The notes below the pieces were generated by a model that was given only the letters and a program-made list of their open reading frames with translations, was not told the DNA's origin and did no database searches. Of a stretch of 35,434 bases of DNA, positions 1 to 8,149 are shown piece after piece. Location of the stretch: NCBI GenBank assembly GCA_002050275.1, contig MWTB01000002.1, positions 5,643 to 41,076 of the forward strand, written 5' to 3'. This stretch comes from Anaerolineae bacterium UTCFX1 (GTDB taxonomy: Bacteria; Chloroflexota; Anaerolineae; Anaerolineales; Villigracilaceae). The stretch's first letter is position 1, and every line of letters starts with the position of its first letter. Both the position numbers and the translations under genes were made by a program.

Positions 1-291
1 CACCGCGTCCACACGGCTGACTCCCTCCACGCTTCCGATCTGATCCTTCGACTCGCTCAGGACGACGCCTTTGATCTGTTCCGCCATCTCTTGCGCTCTC
101 GTCGGGACGGGTTTCCCCGCTCCCTTGCCCGCGCGCGCTTCATCCGCCGCCGTCTGAAAAAATGACGTGGCGATTCCCCATTCGCCCGCGAACGGAATCG
201 CCGTCCACTTCAACGGCGCAAGCGTAATTCCGTTCGTGTCACAAAATTCCTTGATCTTGTCTTCGATGAGTTGTTGTTCTTTTTCAAACAT
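1..291 (-). CDS. argS: Arginyl-tRNA synthetase, N-terminal part (cut by window start)
   Basis: The 97 visible codons begin at an ATG whose A is at 291 and run off the left edge. The peptide contains PFAGEWGIATSFFQTAADEAR and then a region ending GVSRVDAV, which matches from memory the additional N-terminal domain of Chloroflexota arginyl-tRNA synthetases (tRNA D-loop recognition). The catalytic domain with HIGH and KMSKS motifs lies outside the window, so the call rests on the N-terminus only. No Shine-Dalgarno sequence precedes the ATG; a TATAAT hexamer ends 9 nt before it, suggesting a leaderless mRNA. Residues 78-82 (LSESK) are encoded by a dispersed repeat that also occurs in recJ. Confidence 0.72.
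   Translation of the reverse strand, partial: MFEKEQQLIEDKIKEFCDTNGITLAPLKWTAIPFAGEWGIATSFFQTAADEARAGKGAGKPVPTRAQEMAEQIKGVVLSESKDQIGSVEGVSRVDAV
45..63. repeat. Dispersed repeat CCTTCGACTCGCTCAGG, copy 1 (inside argS)
   Basis: The 17-mer CCTTCGACTCGCTCAGG (45-61) occurs as its exact reverse complement at 21144-21160 in recJ, and in a near form at 16580-16595. In argS and recJ it is read in the same frame as Leu-Ser-Glu-Ser-Lys. This looks like an insertion of a repetitive element into a variable loop of the N-terminal domain. Confidence 0.6.
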
Positions 292-299
292 AGTCGTGG

Positions 300-305
300 A
301 TTATA
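300..305 (-). promoter_or_regulatory. argS -10 element, leaderless configuration
   Basis: On the minus strand TATAAT lies at 305-300, with 8 nt between it and the argS ATG at 291. Transcription would therefore start at or next to the start codon. No clear -35 or Shine-Dalgarno sequence is visible. Confidence 0.5.
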
Positions 306-317
306 TCAGCCGTGGAA

Positions 318-352
318 ATAAAAAGCGGGAGCCTGCGCTCCCGCTTTTTTTC
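318..352 (-). terminator. Intrinsic terminator of rpsT
   Basis: Arms AAGCGGGAGC (323-332) and GCTCCCGCTT (337-346) form a perfect 10-bp stem with a 4-nt loop. It is flanked by A-rich and T-rich runs on both sides, so it could work on either strand. It separates rpsT from argS, implying separate transcription. Confidence 0.85.
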
Positions 353-367
353 CGCTTCGGATAATTA

Positions 368-658
368 TTACTCCGATGATTTTTTGCTGGCGGAGTTTTG
401 CATCGCATTAAGACGCTTCGCCAATCGGCTTTTAAGACGCGCAGCTTTGTTTGCATGAGCAACGCCTCTGCCGACAGATCTATCTAACTGACTGGCGGCT
501 AACGTTACTGCCGCGCGAGATTCTTCCGGCGAGTTCTGTTCTAGCGCGATGCGCGCCTGCTTGATAGCCGCGCGGGTTGCGCCGCGGACATTGCGATTGC
601 GCAAACGGCGTTTTGCATTCTGGCGGTTGCGTTTGATCTGAGATTGAATGTTAGCCAA
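368..658 (-). CDS. rpsT: 30S ribosomal protein S20 (bS20)
   Basis: The 96-residue, very basic, helical protein begins MANIQSQIKRNRQNAKRRLRNR and continues with the alternating Arg/Lys/Ala pattern of bS20, at about the usual length (85-100). It binds 16S rRNA during small-subunit assembly. The start is a TTG (656-658) preceded by AGAGGAAG as ribosome binding site; rare start codons are common for S20 genes, where they limit translation. It has its own promoter (714-742) and a strong terminator, so it is a monocistronic unit. Confidence 0.96.
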   Translation of the reverse strand: MANIQSQIKRNRQNAKRRLRNRNVRGATRAAIKQARIALEQNSPEESRAAVTLAASQLDRSVGRGVAHANKAARLKSRLAKRLNAMQNSASKKSSE

Positions 659-713
659 GGTCTTCCTCTTTATATTGAATCTTGTTGATTTGTGTTCTTG
701 ACACAGAAGCAGT

Positions 714-742
714 ATTGTACATGATGCGGGCAGAATTGTCCA
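714..742 (-). promoter_or_regulatory. rpsT promoter (TGGACA-17-TACAAT)
   Basis: Reading the minus strand, TGGACA (742-737), a 17-nt spacer and TACAAT (719-714) differ from the sigma-70 consensus by one base in each hexamer. The predicted start is about 50 nt upstream of the rpsT start codon. Confidence 0.7.
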
Positions 743-763
743 GAAAGTTCCGTCGGCGTTAGG

Positions 764-1993
764 CTATGGATTGGCGAGAACGACGACGAAGTATCCGCCA
801 AACATGCTGTCGTCTGAGGCGATATAGACAGCGCCGATGTTGGAGATAGAGGCGTTGAGAATTTCCACGCGCGACGATGAGTCTTTCATCCACCACTGGA
901 ATGCGGTAGTCGGATCGCTTGATGAGGATGGATAACGCGCAAAAATCTGCTCAAACACATTCGTAGGCGCGTACCCTTGCATCCGAACGCGAGTTTGCGG
1001 CGTGGAGCCGTTCAATCCGGTATGGCTAAAATAGTTGTTGCACAGCATGTCTACGGCGTGCGTTCTTGCGGCGGCGACCAATTTTTGATCTACGGTCAGC
1101 GCTGGCGCGTTAGCGGCGGCGCGTTCGGCGTTGATTAAACTAAGCAGTTGGGCGGCGTGTTCGCCGTTTTCAGCGTAGCGGCAAGATCCGCTGGCTGTCG
1201 TAGGCGCGCTCGTTACGGGGACGACTGAAGGCGGCGGCGGATTTGTTGGTTGACCGAGAACCGTTGGTGTGACCGGCGTGCTGGTCGGCGGAAGAGTCGG
1301 GGTTGCGGTCACCAAGTTGACTGGGACTTTCAACAGTTGCCCGGCATAGAGTACGTTGGCGTTTTCTAGCTTATTGGCTTTGATGATCGCGTCTTCTGTG
1401 CTGTTGAATTTTGCGGCAATGCCGGCGAGCGTATCGTTCAATTCTATAACGTATTGGACTTCCGTACCGGGTTTCAGGTCTGGCGGGATCGGCGTGGAAG
1501 TGGGGAGCGGCATGCCCGGGTTAGGCAGTCGGATCACCAGCCCGGGGTATACGATCTGAGTCGTTGGATTAATGCCTCCTAATGTTTCTGGGTTGAAGGG
1601 ATTGAGAAAGAGAATTAACTTGATCCCATCTTTTCCGAGACTAAATTTGTCCACGATGACAGCCAGCGAATCGCCTTCTACGACCGTGTAGGGAAACGGT
1701 TCAGATGGCGTAGCGGTTAGAGTGATGGTTGGCGTATTTGTCACCGTAGCGGTCGCGGTCGGAGTGCGTGTAGCGGTCGGGGTGGGTGTGAGGGTTGCAG
1801 TGGGCGTCTCGGTGGCGAATAGAGTCGTTAGCGGCGTGTTTAGTCCGCTGACGAGCCAAATGACTAGGAAGATTAACCCTAATACGATTAACCCAATCGC
1901 TCCATAGCGCAAGAGCGCGCCTTGCGTGCGCTTGCGCTTACGGAATGAGTTGAGGGCGTTAGAAGCGTTGCCTGAGGAGTCTCTGTTCAGCAT
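764..1993 (-). CDS. Membrane-anchored LysM / CAP-superfamily surface protein
   Basis: The 409-residue protein has a basic cytoplasmic tail (1-29), one transmembrane helix (about 30-50) and a Thr/Pro-rich linker (52-98). Two LysM-like modules follow at about 100-157 and 178-224; such modules bind N-acetylglucosamine polymers in cell walls. A second Pro/Thr linker leads to a CAP (SCP/PR-1) domain at 271-409 with the AARTHAVDM helix (His312) and FSHTG. The usual second cavity histidine of the family motif HRxxIL appears to be replaced by serine (SSRVEILN, 373-380), so metal binding may be impaired. It probably sits on the outer cell surface. AAGGAAT precedes the ATG. It lies downstream of uvrA but behind uvrA's terminator. 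Confidence 0.85.
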   Translation of the reverse strand: MLNRDSSGNASNALNSFRKRKRTQGALLRYGAIGLIVLGLIFLVIWLVSGLNTPLTTLFATETPTATLTPTPTATRTPTATATVTNTPTITLTATPSEPFPYTVVEGDSLAVIVDKFSLGKDGIKLILFLNPFNPETLGGINPTTQIVYPGLVIRLPNPGMPLPTSTPIPPDLKPGTEVQYVIELNDTLAGIAAKFNSTEDAIIKANKLENANVLYAGQLLKVPVNLVTATPTLPPTSTPVTPTVLGQPTNPPPPSVVPVTSAPTTASGSCRYAENGEHAAQLLSLINAERAAANAPALTVDQKLVAAARTHAVDMLCNNYFSHTGLNGSTPQTRVRMQGYAPTNVFEQIFARYPSSSSDPTTAFQWWMKDSSSRVEILNASISNIGAVYIASDDSMFGGYFVVVLANP

Positions 1994-2060
1994 TGTATAT
2001 TCCTTATAAAAGAGCGACCAAGCGATAAAGTCGTTTGGCGCAGTGGAATAATTCTACCTG

Positions 2061-2103
2061 AAAAAGAAAAACGCGTAGGCGCGTATTTTCCGCGCCTACA
2101 CGT
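2061..2103 (-). terminator. Intrinsic terminator of uvrA
   Basis: ACGCGTAGGCGCG (2071-2083) pairs with CGCGCCTACACGT (2091-2103) over 13 positions with one G-U wobble and a 7-nt loop. On the minus strand it is followed by TTTTTCTTTTT, directly after the uvrA stop codon. Confidence 0.88.
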
Positions 2104-2113
2104 GTATATGCAT

Positions 2114-4993
2114 TTACTTCCCCAAATGTTCCCGCAGATATTTTCCCGTATACGAGCCTTTGACCTTCATCACCTTTTCGGGCGTTCCTTCGGCAATCAG
2201 TTCGCCGCCGCGGTCGCCGCCTTCGGGTCCGAGGTCGATGATCCAATCTGCCACTTTGATGATGTCGAGATTATGTTCGATGATCAATACCGAGTTGCCG
2301 GCATCCACAAGCCTTTGCAAGACCTCGATCAACTTATGCACGTCCGCCGCGTGGAGTCCGACAGACGGTTCATCCAATACATAGAGAGTCCGTCCCGTTG
2401 CGCGGCGCGATAATTCTTTAGATAACTTTACGCGCTGAGCCTCGCCGCCGGAGAGCGTCGTGGCGGGTTGACCGATGCGCACGTATCCCAGCCCGACCTC
2501 TTGCAGTAATTTCAGCTTGTTCTCCATGTGCGGGTAATTCTTAAATTCTTCAAGCGCCTGATCAACGGTCATATCCAAAATATCGGAGATCGAATACTTA
2601 TCGCGAAATAACACTTGCAAGGTCTCGCGATTAAATCGTTTGCCGTGACATACGTCGCACGGCACGTACACGTCGGGCAAGAATTGCATCTCAACCCGCA
2701 ACTCGCCCTGTCCCTGACAGGCTTCACAGCGCCCGCCGTGCACGTTGAAGGAAAAGCGGCCGGGTTTATATCCGCGTATTTTTGATTCGGGCAATTCTGC
2801 GAACAATTTGCGAATCTCGTCGAACAAGCCAGTGTAGGTGCCGGGGTTCGAGCGCGGCGTGCGTCCAATGGGCGACTGGTCAATGTTAATGATCTTATCG
2901 AGATGTTCCACGCCGAGAATTTTTTTGTGTTCGCCGGCTTGCGTGCGCGCGCCCATCAACTTCGTTGCAAGCGCGTTGTACAAAATATCGCTCATCAACG
3001 TGGACTTGCCCGAGCCTGAAACGCCGGTGATGCACACCAACTTCCCAAGCGGGATGGACACGTCAATATTCTTCAGATTATTCGCAGACGCCCCCACGAT
3101 CTTGAGGCTCTTCCCGTTCCCTTCGCGCCTCTTTTTTGGGACTTCGACCTGCTTGCGCCCTGAGAGATATTGCCCCGTCAGCGACTTGGGATGCGCGATG
3201 ATCTGTTTAGGCGTTCCCTTTGCGACAACTTGTCCGCCGAGTTCGCCCGCCGCCGGACCAAGGTCAATCACCCAATCCGCCTCACGAATCGTTTCGTCGT
3301 CGTGTTCGACGACCAAAACGGTGTTGCCTAAATCGCGTAAGCCCTTGAGCGTTTCAAGCAAGCGCGAATTATCGCGCGGGTGCAGTCCGATCGAAGGTTC
3401 GTCCAACACATACAGCACGCCAACGAGTCGAGACCCGACTTGAGTCGCTAACCGAATCCGCTGCGCCTCGCCGCCGGAGAGCGTCGCTGCTGAGCGGTTT
3501 AATGTCAAATAATCCAAGCCGACGTTCACGAGAAACGTCAGCCGTTCGTGAATTTCTTTGATGACGCGTTCGGCGATCGCTTTTTGTTTTGCAGTGAGCG
3601 GAGAGTTCTTGCCGGAGAGTTTCTTCACCCATTCTAGAGTCTGCAACACGGGCCACGAGTTGGCTTCCACGATGTTGACGTCGTCAACCGTCACCGCCAG
3701 CGCGGCGGGATTCAACCGTTTGCCCTTACAACTTGGGCAAGGTCGGTCAGACATGAACTCGGAAATTTTCTCGCGGATGTATTCAGAGTTCGTTTCACGA
3801 TATCGTCGCTCGAGGTTAGTGATCACGCCTTCGAACGCGCGCGAGAACTTGAACTCATTTCCATTCCCGCTTTGATACGTCATCTGGATCTGTTTGTCGC
3901 CGGTGCCATACAAAACGATCTTGAGTTGTTCTTTTGATAATTCTTTGACCGGCGCATCCATATCTATCTTGAATGCTTTAGCGGCGTTGGTCAGGCTTTG
4001 CCAGTAGTAGCCGCCGTCTGTTTTCGGTCCGCTCCATTCCATGCTGGCGATTGCGCCCTCGTTGAGCGACAGGTCGCGGTCCGGGATGATGCGCTCCGGG
4101 TCAATTTCCAATTTCGAGCCGAGTCCCTGACAATCGGGACAGGCTCCCTGCGGCGTGTTAAATGAGAACGTGCGCGGTTCTACTTCGGGGATCGTCGTCC
4201 CGTGTTCGGGGCAGGCGAGATGTTCGGAAAATTGAACGTCCTCTTTTTTGTCCACGAGATTGATCGTGAGATAACCCTCGCCGAATTTGAGCGCAGTTTC
4301 AATTGAGTCGGTCAAACGCGTTAGCGCAGATCTCTGCTCTTCTTTCGAACCTTCTCGTGAAATAACGAGCCGGTCTACGACCGCCTCGATCGTGTGTTGC
4401 TTGTAACGGTCGAGTTCGATTTCGTCGTCGAGCGAATGAACCGTTCCGTCTACGCGAGCGCGCGTGAAGCCAGCCTTGCGAATCTCTTCGAAGACGGCTT
4501 GATACGTCCCTTTGCGTCCGCGCACGAGCGGCGCCAGCGCGAGGATGCGCGTCCCTTCCGGCAAAGCGTAGACCTTATCTACGATCTCCTGCGCCGATTG
4601 CTTGGTTACCTCGCGTCCGCAGATTGGGCAGTGCGGAACGCCGGTGCGCGCGAATAGCAGGCGCATGTAATCGTAGATTTCCGTCACTGTGCCGACGGTC
4701 GAACGTGGATTGTGGCTGGTGGATTTTTGGTCAATGGATACGGCGGGGGAGAGTCCCTCGATGTAGTCCACGTCTGGTTTATTCATTTGACCGATGAACT
4801 GGCGCGCGTACGCGGAAAGCGACTCGACGTAGCGTCGTTGTCCTTCGGCGAAGATCGTGTCAAATGCCAGCGACGATTTGCCCGACCCCGATAACCCGGT
4901 GATGACAACGAATTTATCGCGCGGGATTTCAATAGTGATGTTTTTTAAGTTATGGACGCGCGCGCCCACAACGCGAATAGTGTTGGATAACAT
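2114..4993 (-). CDS. uvrA: Excinuclease ABC subunit A (UvrA)
   Basis: This 959-residue tandem ABC ATPase is the damage-recognition subunit of nucleotide excision repair. It dimerises and loads UvrB at lesions. Visible motifs are Walker [10 protein letters not shown] near residue 35, the first signature [12 protein letters not shown], the second Walker [10 protein letters not shown], the Cys-rich zinc module CEACQGQGE...CDVCHGK near the C-terminal ATPase, and the final [15 protein letters not shown]. Its first zinc module reads CPEH...CPDC rather than four cysteines, a variant I recall in some other phyla. Length is normal (E. coli 940). The ATG has GAGGAA upstream and an extended -10 promoter. 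Confidence 0.98.
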   Translation of the reverse strand: MLSNTIRVVGARVHNLKNITIEIPRDKFVVITGLSGSGKSSLAFDTIFAEGQRRYVESLSAYARQFIGQMNKPDVDYIEGLSPAVSIDQKSTSHNPRSTVGTVTEIYDYMRLLFARTGVPHCPICGREVTKQSAQEIVDKVYALPEGTRILALAPLVRGRKGTYQAVFEEIRKAGFTRARVDGTVHSLDDEIELDRYKQHTIEAVVDRLVISREGSKEEQRSALTRLTDSIETALKFGEGYLTINLVDKKEDVQFSEHLACPEHGTTIPEVEPRTFSFNTPQGACPDCQGLGSKLEIDPERIIPDRDLSLNEGAIASMEWSGPKTDGGYYWQSLTNAAKAFKIDMDAPVKELSKEQLKIVLYGTGDKQIQMTYQSGNGNEFKFSRAFEGVITNLERRYRETNSEYIREKISEFMSDRPCPSCKGKRLNPAALAVTVDDVNIVEANSWPVLQTLEWVKKLSGKNSPLTAKQKAIAERVIKEIHERLTFLVNVGLDYLTLNRSAATLSGGEAQRIRLATQVGSRLVGVLYVLDEPSIGLHPRDNSRLLETLKGLRDLGNTVLVVEHDDETIREADWVIDLGPAAGELGGQVVAKGTPKQIIAHPKSLTGQYLSGRKQVEVPKKRREGNGKSLKIVGASANNLKNIDVSIPLGKLVCITGVSGSGKSTLMSDILYNALATKLMGARTQAGEHKKILGVEHLDKIINIDQSPIGRTPRSNPGTYTGLFDEIRKLFAELPESKIRGYKPGRFSFNVHGGRCEACQGQGELRVEMQFLPDVYVPCDVCHGKRFNRETLQVLFRDKYSISDILDMTVDQALEEFKNYPHMENKLKLLQEVGLGYVRIGQPATTLSGGEAQRVKLSKELSRRATGRTLYVLDEPSVGLHAADVHKLIEVLQRLVDAGNSVLIIEHNLDIIKVADWIIDLGPEGGDRGGELIAEGTPEKVMKVKGSYTGKYLREHLGK

Positions 4994-5012
4994 GGAATTC
5001 CTCGAACCTGGG

Positions 5013-5021
5013 ATTATAGCA
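5013..5021 (-). promoter_or_regulatory. uvrA extended -10 promoter
   Basis: The minus strand reads TGCTATAAT (5021-5013), a TGn-TATAAT extended -10, about 20 nt before the uvrA ATG. The -35 region is poor. The aspS promoter uses the same GTGCTATAATCC string. A second TATAAT lies upstream at 5094-5089. Confidence 0.6.
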
Positions 5022-5127
5022 CATTTGTTTCATTTATTGCCGCGCGTTTGCGTAAATCTTTCTGAGCGGCGTTCTTTTTCGACTCGCTATTATATCAATC
5101 GCCCCATCATGAAATTAAAATGTTGCA

Positions 5128-5136
5128 TGTTATACT
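5128..5136 (+). promoter_or_regulatory. Extended -10 promoter for the sigma-factor operon
   Basis: TGTTATACT (5128-5136) is a TGn extended -10 with five of six TATAAT bases. It lies about 60 nt upstream of the TTG start of the sigma gene. No convincing -35 is visible. Confidence 0.45.
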
Positions 5137-5197
5137 CCCTGTAACTTCTAAAACCCGGCGGGGTTATTATGTTCAACTTCGCCGGTAGGATGCTTCC

Positions 5198-5770
5198 TTG
5201 GCGGATTTGGAATTCAACGAAGACGAAACGCTGGCGCGCGCATCGCAAGGCGACCGGGACGCGTTTGGCTTGCTCTACGAAAAATATATAGATCGAATCT
5301 TCAACTATGTATATTATCGTACGGGTAATTTGCACGATGCGGAAGACCTTACAGCGCGCGTTTTTCAACGAGCGATGAATCATATTGAGAATTATCGCGA
5401 TCGCGGCGTTCCATTTTCGGCGTGGCTGTACCGCATCGCTCATAATTTGGTCGCCAATTGGCACCGCGATCGCAGTCGCAAGCAGGAAATTCCATTGGAT
5501 GAAATACCGAGTCAGCCTACTCGGGGCGATCATCCTGAACGGAGTTTAGTTCGCGTGCAAGAGCAAGACGCGCTGTTGACGCTTATCCGCCAACTGCCTC
5601 CGGAACGACAAACTTTGTTGATTTTGAAATTTGTAGAGAACCTATCCAATGCGGAGATCGGGCAAGTAATGAACAGAAGCGAAGGCGCCGTGAAAAGCTT
5701 ATATCATCGAACGTTGCTGGCATTGCGCGATCAGTTAGGCGACCAACACATTAATCTGGATGGAGAATAA
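5198..5770 (+). CDS. RNA polymerase sigma factor, sigma-70 family (ECF-like)
   Basis: The 190-residue protein has sigma region 2 at about 22-92 (YEKYIDRIFNYVYYRTGN...AEDLTARVFQRA...FSAWLYRIAHNLVANWHR) and region 4 at about 125-178 (LPPERQTLLILKFVENLSNAEIGQVMNRSEGAVKSLYHRTLLAL). The two are joined by a short linker, as in ECF-type factors that direct RNA polymerase to specific promoters. The TTG start at 5198 has TAGGA 7 nt upstream, and no in-frame ATG fits. It is followed 3 nt later by a degV gene and then a one-TM protein. No classical zinc-binding anti-sigma protein is seen. Confidence 0.92.
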   Translation: MADLEFNEDETLARASQGDRDAFGLLYEKYIDRIFNYVYYRTGNLHDAEDLTARVFQRAMNHIENYRDRGVPFSAWLYRIAHNLVANWHRDRSRKQEIPLDEIPSQPTRGDHPERSLVRVQEQDALLTLIRQLPPERQTLLILKFVENLSNAEIGQVMNRSEGAVKSLYHRTLLALRDQLGDQHINLDGE

Positions 5771-5773
5771 GCG

Positions 5774-6616
5774 ATGTTGAGAATTGTCATGGATGGCGCT
5801 GGGGATATTTTGCCCGAGTGGAGCGCGGAATATGGCATTGACGTGATTCCGGTGAATATTCTGTTCGGAGAGAAATCCTATTTGCAGGGAGTTGAGATAG
5901 ACAATGAAGGATTCTACAAAATGGTGGACGAGTATCGAAAAGTTCCGAAAACCTCGCAGCCCTCGCCTCATCAATTTGTAGAATTCTACCGAAAGATCGC
6001 GCAAAAAGGCGACACGATTCTTTCTATTCACATCACTGCAAAATTGTCCGGCACATACGCGTCAGCCATCGCCGCCGCGCAAGAAGTGAAAGACGAATTC
6101 AACGTTATTCCCATCGACTCGGCGCTGGGGTCGTTGGGCATTGGCTTGTTGTGCCGTGAAGCGCGTAAATTAGAGCGGGCGGGAAAAAGCATAGACGAAA
6201 TTGTACGTTACATCGAGAATGTCAAATACCGGGCGCGTACGACGCTTACGCTTGATACGTTGGAATACGCGAGGATGTCGGGGCGCGTGAAAACGCTGCA
6301 AGCCGCGTTGGCGTCCGCGCTTAATATCAAACCGATTGCGGTCTTGCGCGACGGTGATTTAAACATGACCGAACGCGTTCGCACTCGTAAGGCTGCGCTC
6401 AGCCGCGTGATCGAAATTCCTAAAGAGGAATTCAAAGATGCGCCCGTCGTCTTGGCTGCGCTCCATGCGCGCGATCCTAAATCTGGCGAGGCGCTGCTCG
6501 AAGAAGCGAAAAAGCATTTCAATTATAAAGAAGCTATGATGAGCGACCTTGCTATTGCGGTTGCGGCAAATCTTGGTCCCGGAACTGTAGGGTTAATTGT
6601 ATATCCTCTTGAGTAA
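5774..6616 (+). CDS. DegV family fatty-acid-binding protein
   Basis: The 280-residue protein shows the DegV/FakB fold from end to end: N-terminal IVMDGAGDILPEW, the KTSQPSPHQF segment, IHITAKLSGTYASAIAA (fatty-acid carboxylate-binding region in the family), and a C-terminal LGPGTVGLIVYP. Family members bind long-chain fatty acids, in Firmicutes for the kinase FakA; no FakA is in this window. It starts 3 nt after the sigma factor stop with GGAGAATAA serving as its ribosome binding site, so the two are almost certainly co-transcribed. The N-terminal motif is MDGAGD rather than the usual TDST/SD form. Confidence 0.93.
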   Translation: MLRIVMDGAGDILPEWSAEYGIDVIPVNILFGEKSYLQGVEIDNEGFYKMVDEYRKVPKTSQPSPHQFVEFYRKIAQKGDTILSIHITAKLSGTYASAIAAAQEVKDEFNVIPIDSALGSLGIGLLCREARKLERAGKSIDEIVRYIENVKYRARTTLTLDTLEYARMSGRVKTLQAALASALNIKPIAVLRDGDLNMTERVRTRKAALSRVIEIPKEEFKDAPVVLAALHARDPKSGEALLEEAKKHFNYKEAMMSDLAIAVAANLGPGTVGLIVYPLE

Positions 6617-6631
6617 ACAATGTGAGAAGAG

Positions 6632-6898
6632 ATGAAACGACGCATAATACGTAATTCTGACGGAGAATTTAACACCCTTGAGGCGCGTCTGGCGGGAACC
6701 TTGAAGCGGGTTTCGCCTCCGAGCGATCTGATGCGCCGCTTGCATGAACGTATTCGCCTACCCGCGCGCAAAGAGATCGTTCTCCGCATCCAAGATTGGA
6801 ATAGACTCTTTCTGATCTTTGGCGGAGTAATGTCTGGGATGGTGGCGCTGATAACCGTTGCGCGCGCGCTTTTCCATCTAGCTCGTAGACCTGCGTAA
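6632..6898 (+). CDS. Small single-TM protein, candidate anti-sigma-like partner
   Basis: The 88-residue protein has a soluble N-terminal part (about 1-60) reading EARLAGTLKRVSPPSDLMRRLHERIRL, then one hydrophobic helix at about 60-82 (FLIFGGVMSGMVALITVARALF) and a short basic tail. The LxxTLxxVxPxxxLxxxLxxRL pattern resembles N-terminal parts of short membrane-bound anti-sigma-like proteins I recall from Anaerolineae, but no ZAS zinc motif is present. It ends the sigma/degV operon and has GAGAAGAG upstream. The anti-sigma role is inferred from context only. Confidence 0.7.
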   Translation: MKRRIIRNSDGEFNTLEARLAGTLKRVSPPSDLMRRLHERIRLPARKEIVLRIQDWNRLFLIFGGVMSGMVALITVARALFHLARRPA

Positions 6899-6901
6899 GC
6901 C

Positions 6902-6940
6902 AACACGCCCCGCCGAACTTGCCGGGGCGCGTTATTATTT
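6902..6940. terminator. Convergent terminator
   Basis: CGCCCCG (6906-6912) pairs with CGGGGCG (6923-6929), and AAC (6902-6904) with GTT (6931-6933) beyond a mismatch. The tail is only moderately T-rich. It lies between the plus-strand operon ending at 6898 and the minus-strand gene ending at 6935. Confidence 0.6.
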
Positions 6941-7273
6941 AAGCAACGTCTGGCATAACGTGCGCGCTTCGGCGATCAAATCTACTTGAATGGGGAGTTT
7001 AAATTCGACGGTAACGCGTAAAGTCAAATGCTCGATGATCGGTCTCAACTTGGGCGGAAGGCGCGGATCTTCTTTGATTAAGTTGAGTAGATCCATTGCG
7101 CTCGAACTGGAAGGGCGAACTCCCTGGCGAAGTAGATATTCTCGAATAGCGACACCTGCCGCCCGCCTTGCGCAAACGCGCGCCCGACCTTCGTTGCCCT
7201 GCGCGCGAGCTTGTTCGGCTTGTTCTAACTCGAAGGCGATTTCGGCTGTTGGGTCCATAGGCGTGCCGGTCAA
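6935..7273 (-). CDS. HEPN-like helical protein
   Basis: The 112-residue, all-helical protein contains ARVCARRAAGVAIREYLLRQG, SAMDLLNLIKEDPRLP and a final VDLIAEARTLCQTLL. This layout resembles small HEPN-domain proteins, but the RxxxxH catalytic motif of HEPN nucleases is not visible, so a nuclease role is not supported. The upstream start is TTG at 7273, overlapping the glycosyltransferase stop by 4 nt (TTGA). ATG at 7258 is an alternative start. Translational coupling to the glycosyltransferase is likely. Confidence 0.7.
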   Translation of the reverse strand: MTGTPMDPTAEIAFELEQAEQARAQGNEGRARVCARRAAGVAIREYLLRQGVRPSSSSAMDLLNLIKEDPRLPPKLRPIIEHLTLRVTVEFKLPIQVDLIAEARTLCQTLLK

Positions 7274-7950
7274 TCGGATACCCGGTACCGAATCAGCGCC
7301 CAGACCGCCTCGAACGCGTCTTTGAGACCGATCTTTTTACCTTCATCGTAATCGCGCGGATGAAATGAAATCGGCACTTCGTAGATGCGGAATCTGCGTT
7401 TCAATACTTTTGCGGTGAACTCCGGCTCGAAGTTGAAGCGTTTGGAACGGATTTTCATATCTTGAATCACTTCGCGCCGAAAGACCTTGTAGCCGGTTTC
7501 CATATCGGTCAAGATGGAATCGTAAAGGATGTTGGTCATTAATGTAAGCAATTGATTTGCCACCTGATGCCAGAACATGGCGACGCGATGCGGTGCGCCA
7601 AGGAAACGCGACCCGTAGACTACGTCGGCAAGACCTTCCACGATGGGTTGGAGCAAAGCGGGGTAGTCGCGCGGATCATACTCTAGATCGGCGTCTTGAA
7701 TCAGAATCACGTCGCCGCGCGCCGCTCGGATGCCGGTGACGACGGCTGCGCCCTTCCCTTGATTCTTCTCGTGGAATAGGACTCGAACGTTGGCTTCGCT
7801 TAAAGAATTGAGGACTTCTCGCGTGCCGTCCTGCGACGCATCGTCAACAACGACGATCTCCGCAGCGAGGTTGGCGTTTTGCACCCGCGTTAGAATCTCG
7901 CGGATGTGATGAACTTCATTGTAGACTGGGATGACGACGGAAAGATTCAT
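7270..7950 (-). CDS. Family 2 glycosyltransferase (dolichol-phosphate mannose synthase-like)
   Basis: The 226-residue GT-A enzyme begins LSVVIPVYNEVHHIREIL, carries VVDDASQDGT (nucleotide binding), GKGAAVVTGIRAARGD, the metal-binding QDADLEYDP and VYGSRFLG, and ends with a soluble FHPRDYDEGKKIGLKDAFEAVWALIRYR. These motifs and the length match single-domain polyprenyl-phosphate mannosyl- or glucosyltransferases that act at the inner face of the membrane. The sugar cannot be told from sequence. The ATG has no Shine-Dalgarno sequence and sits 7 nt after a TATAAT, implying a leaderless mRNA. The HEPN-like gene is translationally coupled downstream. Confidence 0.92.
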   Translation of the reverse strand: MNLSVVIPVYNEVHHIREILTRVQNANLAAEIVVVDDASQDGTREVLNSLSEANVRVLFHEKNQGKGAAVVTGIRAARGDVILIQDADLEYDPRDYPALLQPIVEGLADVVYGSRFLGAPHRVAMFWHQVANQLLTLMTNILYDSILTDMETGYKVFRREVIQDMKIRSKRFNFEPEFTAKVLKRRFRIYEVPISFHPRDYDEGKKIGLKDAFEAVWALIRYRVSD

Positions 7951-7957
7951 GCGCTGG

Positions 7958-7963
7958 ATTATA
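7958..7963 (-). promoter_or_regulatory. -10 element of the glycosyltransferase, leaderless configuration
   Basis: TATAAT on the minus strand (7963-7958) lies 7 nt before the ATG at 7950, so the predicted transcript begins at or 1 nt from the start codon. No -35 or ribosome binding site is evident. Confidence 0.5.
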
Positions 7964-8064
7964 TTCGAGAAGTTTATTTATGGATGAATAGGTTCGGCGT
8001 GAGGACGACGAAGAGGGCGCGTGCGACATGAAAATGAAACGCTCAAACTGTGAAAAGCAGCAAT

Positions 8065-8110
8065 ATAAATAGAACCTCCGAGAGCGACGGCTCTTAAAGG
8101 TTCTATTTAT
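8065..8110 (-). terminator. Long terminator hairpin after glnA
   Basis: ATAAATAGAACCT (8065-8077) and AGGTTCTATTTAT (8098-8110) form a perfect 13-bp stem. An inner AGAGC/GCTCT stem (8081-8085 / 8090-8094) closes a GACG loop. It lies between the glnA stop and the glycosyltransferase and could terminate on either strand. Confidence 0.8.
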
Positions 8111-8149
8111 GATTCTTGATTCTCTTGTATGCTTCAATCGCTTCGGCGG

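Noticed and set aside
1740..1830. Tandem repeat in the LysM-CAP gene
   Set aside because: The GTCGGxGT-like pattern simply encodes a Thr/Pro-rich linker (TPTATRTPTATATV) and needs no separate repeat explanation.
2838..3443. Plus-strand open frame of 201 codons inside uvrA
   Set aside because: It is antisense to UvrA, which is unambiguous. The translation has no recognisable domain.
5082..5094. Further copy of the CTTCGACTCGCTCAG repeat near TTTTCGACTCGCTATT
   Set aside because: Only about 10 bases match and they lie in the uvrA-sigma intergenic promoter region; probably chance.
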